A stretch of 6,575 bases of DNA from Methanofollis sp. (GTDB taxonomy: Archaea > Halobacteriota > Methanomicrobia > Methanomicrobiales > Methanofollaceae), in assembly GCA_028696365.1 (NCBI GenBank), contig JAQVHG010000128.1, positions 1 to 6,575 of the forward strand. Direction: 5' to 3'. The translations under genes and the position numbers were made by a program. Positions 1-4,910 of the stretch are shown here, piece after piece (the first letter of the stretch is position 1; every line of letters starts with the position of its first letter). Below the pieces are notes generated by a model. The model saw only the letters and a list, made by a program, of their open reading frames with translations. It was not told where the DNA came from and ran no database searches.

Positions 1-4
1 TCAG

Positions 5-133
5 ATGGACTGGGTACTCATACTTGCATCTCTCCTTGCGATCTACATCGCCATCTCAATATATATCCTGAAAACCGGGCGGTTCAGTGATCACGTCACA
101 TTCTGGGGTCCCGTCATGATGATCCGAACCTGA
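5..133 (+). pseudogene. N-terminal part of site-2 protease, cut off by in-frame TGA
   Basis: An ATG at 5 opens a 42-codon reading frame (begins MDWVLILAS) that ends at TGA 131-133. It lies in exactly the same frame as the metalloprotease starting at 203. The translation reads straight through in sense: a first membrane helix (about residues 3-22), then FWGPVMMIRT, the stop, then RVGFFDLFKPLSRFLRAYG. In archaeal site-2 proteases this helix is followed by a short basic cytoplasmic stretch and the next helix, so both halves look like one ancestral 437-residue protein. A CGA (Arg) to TGA change would explain the stop, because a basic residue fits that position; this is inference. Any ribosome binding site would lie before the window. 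Either the gene is disrupted in this strain or the stop is a sequence error. Confidence 0.6.
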
Positions 134-202
134 AGGGTCGGGTTCTTCGATCTCTTCAAACCCCTCTCCAGGTTCCTCCGCGCCTACGGAACCTTCGGCG
201 TC

Positions 203-1318
203 GTGATGGTCATCCTGGCCTCCATCGGGATGGCGCTCATGGTCATCCTCTCCTTCCAGTTGACCCTCGCCAACATCGACCAGCAGGCCGGGTCACTCGC
301 CCCCCAGGCCGTTCTCCTCATCCCCGGACTCAACCCCTTCATCCCCTCGACCATCGCCGTCTGGATTGCCTTCTTCGTCACCCTCCTGGTGCACGAATGC
401 GGCCACGGGGTTCTCTGCAGAATCGAGAACATCAAGGTAAAGAGCGCAGGCCTCCTGTACGCCGTCATCCCCATCGGTGCCTTTGTCGAACCCGACGAAG
501 AGGACGTCGAGAAGACCTCAGGCATGCCCAAGGCCAGGATGTACGGGGCCGGGATCACGAACAACATCGTCCTTGGCGCGATCTGCATCGTCCTCTTCGT
601 CGTCCTCATGGGCATGGTCGTCCCCACAAACGCCCCCGTCGTCTACGGCATCTACCAGGACGGCCCCGCCGACCGCGCCGACCTCCCGACACCGAGCATC
701 ATTACCGAAGTGAACGGGATCGAGGTCGCGACCCCCACAGATGTCGCCACCGTCCTGAACACCACCAGCCCGGGCGACACCCTCGACCTCGTCCTCGAAA
801 ACGACGGGACAGAGACCGCATACTCCATCACCCTCGACCCCTGGCCTGAGAGCCTCACCGCACAGACCGGACCGCGAGAGAGCGGGTACATGGGTATCTA
901 CTACTACCAGCCTGAGATCGTCACCGCCACCGCCGAAAACGTTCTCTCAGTGCCAGGACTTCTCCTGTTCATCGCGATCCCGCTGGCGCACCTCTACAAC
1001 CCCGTCATCGGGCAGCACCTCATGGTCCTCACCTCACCCACGCCCGACATCCAGTTCTTCGCCGTCCCCTTCCCCTTCTTCTGGGAAGTGATCCACCTCC
1101 TCTTCTGGCTGGCCTGGATCAACATCAACGTCGGGATCTTCAACGCCCTGCCCATGCTCCCCCTCGACGGCGGACTCATCCTCAAGGAAGGACTGGAACG
1201 AGTCCTCGAACCGCGGGGCCTCAAACGCTACGCAGAGACGATCATCTCGGCCGTCACCTGGGGCTTCTTCGCCATCATCGCGACGACGATCTGGATCATG
1301 GTCTTCTACAAACCCTGA
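203..1318 (+). CDS. Site-2 protease family intramembrane zinc metalloprotease (M50) with PDZ domain; N-terminus broken by upstream TGA
   Basis: This is an intramembrane metalloprotease expected to cleave membrane-spanning substrates. The zinc motif HECGH is at residues 64-68 (His, Glu and His codons from 392) in a hydrophobic helix, and the third ligand is Asp322 in the C-terminal motif NALPMLPLDGG (residues 314-324). Between them are a helix with GAGITNN, a PDZ-like region at roughly 142-215 (starting near YGIYQDGPADRADL), and further membrane helices to the C-terminus. GTG 203 and ATG 206 are the first possible starts after TGA 131-133, but no convincing ribosome binding site precedes them. 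The native start is therefore more likely the ATG at 5, giving 437 residues. All catalytic residues lie after the stop, so an internally restarted protein could keep the active site while lacking the first helix. The family is clear; whether a functional product is made is not. It is followed by repeat copy A, and an NfeD-slipin operon lies downstream. Confidence 0.85.
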   Translation: MMVILASIGMALMVILSFQLTLANIDQQAGSLAPQAVLLIPGLNPFIPSTIAVWIAFFVTLLVHECGHGVLCRIENIKVKSAGLLYAVIPIGAFVEPDEEDVEKTSGMPKARMYGAGITNNIVLGAICIVLFVVLMGMVVPTNAPVVYGIYQDGPADRADLPTPSIITEVNGIEVATPTDVATVLNTTSPGDTLDLVLENDGTETAYSITLDPWPESLTAQTGPRESGYMGIYYYQPEIVTATAENVLSVPGLLLFIAIPLAHLYNPVIGQHLMVLTSPTPDIQFFAVPFPFFWEVIHLLFWLAWININVGIFNALPMLPLDGGLILKEGLERVLEPRGLKRYAETIISAVTWGFFAIIATTIWIMVFYKP

Positions 1319-1338
1319 CCGGGGAGCAGGAGTCAGTG

Positions 1339-1532
1339 AGCGTGCCGCCCCCCCAAGCTCCCTCGCAACAGACTGGTCGAGGACTGCATAATCCCCGTCA
1401 AGAACATCAGATGTGCCTCCCCGGTGCAATCGTGGTCCCGGGACCGAGCGGCACGCGCCCCTGGCGCGAGAGATGCAGGAAGGCAATTGAGTTACGGTCA
1501 CACCAAGAATGAACGAGGGGCACTACAGAGCC
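1339..1532 (+). repeat. Dispersed intergenic repeat, copy A (left end degenerate)
   Basis: Non-coding copy of the repeat family also seen at 3162-3380, 4603-4725 and 4911-5222. It shares with the 4911 copy a TGCCGCCCCCC block, GTCG(A/T)GGACTGCA, and GGTGCAATCGTG followed by TCCCGGG. Its right end GAGGGGCACTACAGAGCC (1515-1532) is 17/18 identical to the right end of copy C. The left terminal repeat cannot be recognised, because homology starts just after the protease stop codon. It fills most of the gap between the protease gene and the nfeD promoter, and I see no credible gene in it. Confidence 0.65.
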
Positions 1533-1540
1533 ACAAAACC

Positions 1541-1556
1541 TATATTTTATATATCG
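1541..1556 (+). promoter_or_regulatory. AT-rich TATA region upstream of the NfeD-slipin operon
   Basis: An uninterrupted A/T stretch (TATATTTTATATAT) stands out against GC-rich flanks and lies 62-77 nt before the ATG at 1618. As an archaeal TATA box it would start transcription near 1575-1585 and leave a leader of about 35-40 nt. It begins 8 nt after the end of repeat copy A. It competes with a second TATA-like site at 1589-1595. Confidence 0.5.
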
Positions 1557-1588
1557 TGTAACATCCCCTATTCTTTCCATTGAGCATC

Positions 1589-1595
1589 TTTATAT
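1589..1595 (+). promoter_or_regulatory. Second TATA-like box giving a leaderless nfeD start
   Basis: TTTATAT is centred about 26 nt before the ATG at 1618, the spacing expected between an archaeal TATA box and the transcription start. That would place the transcript start at or near the ATG. No purine-rich ribosome binding site precedes this ATG, which agrees with a leaderless message. Confidence 0.4.
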
Positions 1596-1617
1596 CTTGA
1601 GAAACCAATTCCAACCC

Positions 1618-2076
1618 ATGGAACTGCTGGGCATCTCTATCGGATGGATCCTCATCGTTCTCGGCGCCCTTTTTCTCCTGATCGAAGCAACCAACCCAGG
1701 TTTCTTCATCGCTGTGCCGGGTACCGTGATGATCATCCTTGGAGTCCTCTTCGTCCTCGGGGTTGACGTCTTTGGTTCAGCCATCGGAGTCATTGTAGGT
1801 GTGGTGACCGCCCTTGCGGCTGCAATTGTAACCGTCTGGCTCTACTCCAAGATCACCCCCGACGAAAAACCCCCGACAACCCTCAGCCGCGACTCGGTCA
1901 TCGGCCTCGAAGGACTGGTGACAAAAGAAGTCGACCCGCAGAGCATCCGCGGTAAGGTCATCGTCGAGGGAGTCGAATGGAGTGCCCGCTCAGCAAACGG
2001 CATCATCCAGGCAGGGACCAGGGTGGTCGTCGTGCGTTCCGAGGGTGTGCATATTGTGGTGGAGGAGATGAACTAA
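1618..2076 (+). CDS. NfeD family membrane protein (short form, no protease domain)
   Basis: A 152-residue membrane protein that partners a slipin, thought to act in membrane microdomain organisation or membrane-protein quality control. Three hydrophobic helices are at about residues 5-25, 29-49 and 53-76, with the NfeD-typical stretch LLIEATNPGFF between the first two. A soluble C-terminal OB-fold-like domain follows at about 90-149 (GLEGLVTKEV; GKVIVEGVEWSARS; GTRVVVVRSEGVHIVVEE). There is no ClpP-like serine protease domain, so this is the short class rather than the long class typified by Pyrococcus PH1510. An in-frame TTG at 1597 would add seven residues, but ATG 1618 is preferred because it starts at the first helix and fits the TATA box at 1589. 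The stop codon abuts the slipin start, so the two genes are surely cotranscribed. Confidence 0.9.
   Translation: MELLGISIGWILIVLGALFLLIEATNPGFFIAVPGTVMIILGVLFVLGVDVFGSAIGVIVGVVTALAAAIVTVWLYSKITPDEKPPTTLSRDSVIGLEGLVTKEVDPQSIRGKVIVEGVEWSARSANGIIQAGTRVVVVRSEGVHIVVEEMN
2061..2067 (+). promoter_or_regulatory. Ribosome binding site of the slipin gene
   Basis: GGAGGAG lies 9 nt before the slipin ATG at 2077 and inside the last codons of the nfeD-like gene. It is a strong archaeal Shine-Dalgarno match and fixes the slipin start. Its position suggests translation of the second gene is supported independently inside the shared message. Confidence 0.75.
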
Positions 2077-3147
2077 ATGGTACTTGAAGAAATCGCTGGC
2101 AACCTCATCACGATCTTCCTGATCCTGGTCGTGATCTATATCATGTCCAAGGGGGTCGTGATCATCCAGCCCTACGAACAGGGGCTGCAGATCAGGCTCG
2201 GTAAATATATCGGACGACTAAACCCGGGGTTCAGGTGGGTGGTCCCGATCATCACAACGGTGGAGAAACTCGACCTCAGGACCCAGGTAATGGACGTCCC
2301 CTCGCAAGAGGTGATCACCAAGGACAACTCCCCGACCAATGTCGATGCGATCGTGTATACCAGGGTGGTCGACCCTGAAAAGGCATTCTTCGAAGTCTCA
2401 AACTACCGGATGGCGACGGTCGCCCTGGCTCAGACAAGCCTGAGAGGGATCATCGGCGACATGGAACTTGACGAGGTGCTGTACAACCGCGACCTCATCA
2501 ACACCAAACTCCGCGACATCCTGGACCGCGAGACCGACCAGTGGGGCGTGAAGGTCGAGCGGGTGGAGATCAAGGAGGTCGACCCGGTCGGCGTGGTCAA
2601 GCAGGCGATGACCGAGCAGACCGCGGCCGAACGTGAACGGCGTGCGGCAATCCTCCGCGCCGAGGGGGACAAGCGTTCCGCGATCCTCCGTGCCGAGGGC
2701 GAGCGGCAGTCCATGATCCTCCAGGCCGAGGGTGAGCGGCAGAGCAAGGTGCTCCGTGCCGAGGGTGATCGGCTCTCGAAGATCCTCCAGGCGCAGGGCG
2801 AGGCCCAGGGGTTGCGGGTGCTCTCCCTCGGGTCCAGGCCGCTGGACAAGAAGGCGATCACCGTCCTATCCCTTGACGCCCTTAAACAGATGGCCGACGG
2901 TCAGGCAACAAAGATCATCTTCCCCTTCGAGATCTCAAGCCTGGTAAAACAGAGCGCAAAGTTCCTCGGAGCGACCGACGAAATGGCCGAAGACGAGGGG
3001 GTCGAGGCGGCGGAGGGCCTTGACGAGACGATCCTCGGCGAGATCCCAACCTCAAAGGAGGTCGAGACCCTCCTCCACCAACTCGAAAAGAAGATCGAGG
3101 AAGGAGAGTCGATCGAAGAACTGAAATCTGGAAAGAAATTAGATTAA
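2077..3147 (+). CDS. Slipin family SPFH/stomatin/prohibitin-domain membrane protein
   Basis: A 356-residue stomatin-like scaffold protein that oligomerises at the membrane. One N-terminal hydrophobic segment (about residues 8-24) is followed by an SPFH domain at about 28-185. Typical stretches are PYEQGLQIRLGKYIGRLNPG, DVPSQEVITKDN, and ALAQTSLRGIIGDMELDEVL. After AAERERR comes a charged region of five consecutive 11-residue units (190-244: AAILRAEGDKR, SAILRAEGERQ, SMILQAEGERQ, SKVLRAEGDRL, SKILQAQGEAQ), expected to form a coiled coil. ATKIIFPFEISSLV near 290 is the usual C-terminal element, and the last 60 residues are strongly acidic. The gene starts directly after the nfeD-like stop with a good ribosome binding site. 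NfeD-slipin pairs are widely conserved, so the assignment is secure; the substrate or partner is unknown. Confidence 0.93.
   Translation: MVLEEIAGNLITIFLILVVIYIMSKGVVIIQPYEQGLQIRLGKYIGRLNPGFRWVVPIITTVEKLDLRTQVMDVPSQEVITKDNSPTNVDAIVYTRVVDPEKAFFEVSNYRMATVALAQTSLRGIIGDMELDEVLYNRDLINTKLRDILDRETDQWGVKVERVEIKEVDPVGVVKQAMTEQTAAERERRAAILRAEGDKRSAILRAEGERQSMILQAEGERQSKVLRAEGDRLSKILQAQGEAQGLRVLSLGSRPLDKKAITVLSLDALKQMADGQATKIIFPFEISSLVKQSAKFLGATDEMAEDEGVEAAEGLDETILGEIPTSKEVETLLHQLEKKIEEGESIEELKSGKKLD
2644..2808 (+). repeat. Five 33-nt in-frame tandem units in the slipin coiled coil
   Basis: Five consecutive 33-nt units start at 2644, 2677, 2710, 2743 and 2776. Each encodes an 11-residue unit with the pattern xx(I/V)L(R/Q)A(E/Q)G(D/E)xx. 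Purely hydrophobic positions recur every 11 residues, as in right-handed hendecad coiled coils. The DNA units are clearly related, so copy number could change by slippage or unequal exchange. Confidence 0.8.
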
Positions 3148-3161
3148 TTTTTTCTCTTTTT
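3148..3161 (+). terminator. Oligo-T terminator after the slipin gene
   Basis: Two T runs (3148-3153 and 3157-3161) start directly after the slipin stop codon, matching archaeal intrinsic termination on U-rich RNA. No stable stem precedes them. Repeat copy B begins at the very next base. Confidence 0.65.
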
Positions 3162-3380
3162 GGTATCATAGAAATTCTTTGTATAATGTTCTCTGGGGGC
3201 GGGGATTGCCGCGACACGATAGAGTCGAGGACAGCAACCCCACTCTCTTTATGATCATCTATTCTGCTTCCTGGCCCGATTTTGATCCTGGAAGTCCGAG
3301 GACAGCACCCCCGGAAAGAAGTTAGAGAGAGGCAGACGACACACTTTCTCTCCACAATAGGAGAGAGATTCTATAGAGCC
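3162..3380 (+). repeat. Dispersed intergenic repeat, copy B
   Basis: This 219-bp copy has a degenerate left end GGTATCATAGAA and a right end GATTCTATAGAGCC; the outer 18 nt match as inverted repeats at 11 of 18 positions. Internal blocks match the 4911 copy: TCTCTGG plus a G-rich run, CACGATAG followed by GTCG(A/T)GGAC, and ATCTATTCTGC. Near the right end CTCTCC and GGAGAG form a hairpin around ACAATA. Inside the copy, GTCGAGGACAGCA (3224 on) is nearly repeated at 3294 on. No coding sequence is supported. The following 3381-3571 stretch lies beyond the 3' end of the Cas4-like gene and holds nothing recognisable except a short motif noted in the findings. Confidence 0.65.
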
Positions 3381-3571
3381 CGAAAATCAAAGACTCACAG
3401 TAGATCGAAGATTTCCAAACTCACTCCTCCTTCCTCCAGAGATATCTGCAATATCATCCGCACCCAAGTTCGCTCCGCTCACACCCCAAAGGCCCCCAGC
3501 ATTCTCATGCTCCCTCTGGTTACACTTCAAAGTTCCCTGGCCTCCACGCATTCTCCAGGAGAGAGAAGCAT

Positions 3572-4237
3572 TCACAGCAAGTCTGAAAGTCGCCGTGGCC
3601 CTGGCCCGCACCGCTCCTGGTGCGGACACCTGACACACGGCGGGTTGAGGGGTTTTTTCGGGACCTCGCCCTCTTCAACTTTTTTTGCGGCGGCGATCGC
3701 TCTGAGCATGATCCGCCGGTCCCTCGGGCCTGGCACGCAGTATCTGAGGACGCCGGAAGGGACGTATTCCACCCACCCGCCGTCCACCTCAAGTCCGAGG
3801 CTTTCAGCGACGCAGGCGATATAACAGGCGATCCTGATCCGGTCAGCCCCCCATACTCCTGCTTGCGGTGCCTCGTTCGCCCTGGTAAGGACAAAGGCCG
3901 GGCGCGCGGGGTCGACCTTATCGACGGTCCCCCTGATCCCATGACGCGCCGAGGTGACAGGAACGTCAAAATCTGAGAAGAGTGGCCACTCTTTCCCCTG
4001 GCATCGTGCCACACACTGGTCGAAAAGCGCGCGTTCGTCCTCGCCAGCGTACGGGAGGATAGTGCACACCTCATCCCAGACTGCCTCGGCCTCAAAAGGG
4101 GTGCCGAGATGATACGAGACCTGCTTGCAGACAGCATAATACGGCGGTTCCTCATACTCTTCCTGGCGATCGAGGTAGAGACGGAGAGGACAGAAGCGTG
4201 CAGTGAGGACAGCAGCGATACCGATCAGGTCATCCAT
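3572..4237 (-). CDS. Cas4/Dna2-like four-cysteine protein with degenerate nuclease motifs
   Basis: A 221-residue protein with the outline of the Cas4/RecB-type PD-(D/E)XK nuclease family. A single cysteine is at residue 16 (TARFCPLRLYLDR), and a C-terminal cluster PPCVRCPHQERC has cysteines at 201, 204 and 210; these four normally hold a 4Fe-4S cluster. The conserved Asp in GTVDKVD (residue 106) is present. The following Glu-x-Lys strand reads FVLTRANEAP, and the family's Gln-x-x-x-Tyr helix reads DRIRIACY, so Glu/Lys and Gln appear lost. ATG 4237 is chosen, with AAAGGAT about 8 nt upstream on this strand; a GTG directly before it (4240) would add one residue. No CRISPR repeats or other cas genes are visible, so adaptation is not a safe inference. 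It is divergently arranged with the DUF3467 gene. Family resemblance is fairly sure, activity unknown. Confidence 0.75.
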   Translation of the reverse strand: MDDLIGIAAVLTARFCPLRLYLDRQEEYEEPPYYAVCKQVSYHLGTPFEAEAVWDEVCTILPYAGEDERALFDQCVARCQGKEWPLFSDFDVPVTSARHGIRGTVDKVDPARPAFVLTRANEAPQAGVWGADRIRIACYIACVAESLGLEVDGGWVEYVPSGVLRYCVPGPRDRRIMLRAIAAAKKVEEGEVPKKPLNPPCVRCPHQERCGPGPRRLSDLL

Positions 4238-4248
4238 CACACAAATCC

Positions 4249-4255
4249 TTTATTG
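4249..4255 (+). promoter_or_regulatory. TATA-like box for the DUF3467 gene
   Basis: TTTATTG is centred 26 nt before the ATG at 4278. That predicts a leaderless or nearly leaderless transcript, and no ribosome binding site precedes that ATG. The site lies on the far side of the start region of the opposite-strand gene. Confidence 0.4.
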
Positions 4256-4262
4256 TTCTCGG

Positions 4263-4271
4263 CTTATACTT
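4263..4271 (-). promoter_or_regulatory. TATA-like box for the Cas4-like gene
   Basis: Read on the minus strand this is AAGTATAAG, centred about 26 nt before 4241, next to the GTG/ATG start pair at 4240/4237. If used, the transcript would start at or just before the start codon. The purine-rich AAAGGAT would then lie outside the message, so the box and the ribosome binding site are competing explanations. Confidence 0.35.
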
Positions 4272-4277
4272 TACTCT

Positions 4278-4571
4278 ATGGCACAACACGAACTCTCGGT
4301 GAACGTCCCACAGACGCTTGACCCGGTCTATGCCAACCGGATTCAGGTGGCTTATAAGGAAGACGAGTTCACCTTCATGTTCCTCCACGAGATCCCAGGG
4401 ACCAACCAGGCCAGGGCTAAGTCGATCGTCTCCATCACCCCAAAACATGCCAAGAACCTCCTTGCTGTCCTTTCAAAGAGCATGAAGGATTATGAAGAGA
4501 AGTTCGGGACAATTCAGCCACCCGAGGAGAAGGCTGCAAATACAAACGTGACGATGCGGGGTTACTCATAA
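4278..4571 (+). CDS. DUF3467 domain protein
   Basis: A 97-residue soluble protein without signal peptide or membrane segment. The start is ATG 4278 (MAQHELSVNVPQTLDPVYAN); an in-frame GTG at 4203 would run back into the divergent gene and adds unconserved residues. DUF3467 hallmarks are PVYANRIQVAY (16-26), EDEFTFMF (28-35), a central strand after PGTNQARA (SIVSIT), the helix PKHAKNLLAVLSKSMKDYEE (55-74) and KFGTI (75-79). The family is common in archaea and bacteria and its biochemical role is not established. It has its own likely promoter in the 40-nt gap to the divergent Cas4-like gene, and a T run 27 nt after the stop (4598-4603) probably ends the message. Family assignment is confident; function is unknown. 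Confidence 0.88.
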   Translation: MAQHELSVNVPQTLDPVYANRIQVAYKEDEFTFMFLHEIPGTNQARAKSIVSITPKHAKNLLAVLSKSMKDYEEKFGTIQPPEEKAANTNVTMRGYS

Positions 4572-4597
4572 GTCCAGACCTCACCGACAATATCCTC

Positions 4598-4603
4598 TTT
4601 TTT
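4598..4603 (+). terminator. T-run terminator after the DUF3467 gene
   Basis: T6 lies 27 nt after the DUF3467 stop codon and is preceded by CCTC, without an evident stem, so it would act as an archaeal U-tract terminator. It is also the first part of a 17-nt sequence that recurs at 4727-4743. Confidence 0.4.
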
Positions 4604-4725
4604 GATCCGTAGAAATCCTCTTGATGAATCTCTCTGGCGGGGGGCTCGCCGCCCCCGGCCAAAGAGGGAGGAAGGCGGGGGACACACATCTCACCCACAC
4701 AAGAGGTGAGGGGCTCTACAGAGCC
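4603..4725 (+). repeat. Dispersed intergenic repeat, copy C (short, internally deleted form)
   Basis: This 123-bp copy keeps the left module (GTAGAAATCCTCTTGATG, then TCTCTGGCGGGGGGCT with a G-run/C-run hairpin at 4640-4656). It also keeps the right module (GGACACACATC, hairpin CTCACC/GGTGAG, end GAGGGGCTCTACAGAGCC). It lacks the whole middle present in copies B and the 4911 element. The outer 18 nt match as inverted repeats at 12 of 18 positions. It is flanked by a 17-nt near-perfect direct repeat (4598-4614 and 4727-4743). Confidence 0.7.
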
Positions 4726-4732
4726 CTTTTTT
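4711..4732 (+). terminator. Hairpin plus T6 at the right end of repeat copy C
   Basis: GGGCTC (4711-4716) and GAGCCC (4721-4726) form a perfect 6-bp stem with loop TACA, followed at once by six T (4727-4732). This is a textbook intrinsic-terminator shape and could end transcripts escaping from the DUF3467 gene or coming from the repeat itself. Confidence 0.6.
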
Positions 4733-4743
4733 GATCTGTAGAA

Positions 4744-4910
4744 TCAAGCATGAACCTTGGGCTCAGGCATACAGGATGAAATGATCTGGATCTTTGGATC
4801 GTACACTGATCTGTGTTCCCTCTTCTGAGCAGGACACCACACGAGAACGTCATCGAATAGCCGCCCCCACCTATTCTTTCGTTTTGAAAAGAGAGAAGAA
4901 GCAAGAGAAA
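4744..4910. other. Non-coding spacer between repeat copies C and D
   Basis: I see no gene or structured element here. The stretch includes several GATC-containing words near 4783-4818, and a purine-rich run at about 4886-4910 whose end serves as the left flank of the next repeat copy. Reading frames crossing it are not supported. Confidence 0.5.

Noticed and set aside
131..133. TGA read as selenocysteine in the site-2 protease
   Set aside because: Selenocysteine is not expected at this non-catalytic basic linker position, the order is not known for selenoproteins of this family, and no supporting element was seen. A nonsense change or sequence error is simpler.
1319..1596. tRNA or other known structured RNA in the gap before the nfeD-like gene
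   Set aside because: No cloverleaf or T-arm signature was found; the gap is explained by repeat copy A plus a promoter.
2915..3355. Minus-strand frame of 146 codons overlapping the slipin 3' end and repeat copy B
   Set aside because: It runs antisense through the slipin C-terminus and terminator, and its N-terminal part is repeat DNA. No domain is recognisable.
3282..3824. Plus-strand frame of 180 codons across repeat copy B and the antisense of the Cas4-like gene
   Set aside because: Its composition is low-complexity and Ser/Pro/Arg-rich as expected for antisense GC-rich DNA, and it conflicts with the well-supported minus-strand gene.
3520..4155. Minus-strand frame of 211 codons in another frame of the Cas4-like gene
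   Set aside because: It is a shadow frame; the 3572-4237 frame has the cysteine motifs, start signals and codon pattern of a real gene.
4435..4698. Minus-strand frame of 87 codons, and similar ones at 4716-5006 and 4979-5197, whose products share words such as the start MG-M-CV and GGG-PPAR
   Set aside because: The shared peptides come from the DNA repeat copies read in the same frame. The frames cross repeat boundaries and terminator hairpins and lack ribosome binding sites and known domains.
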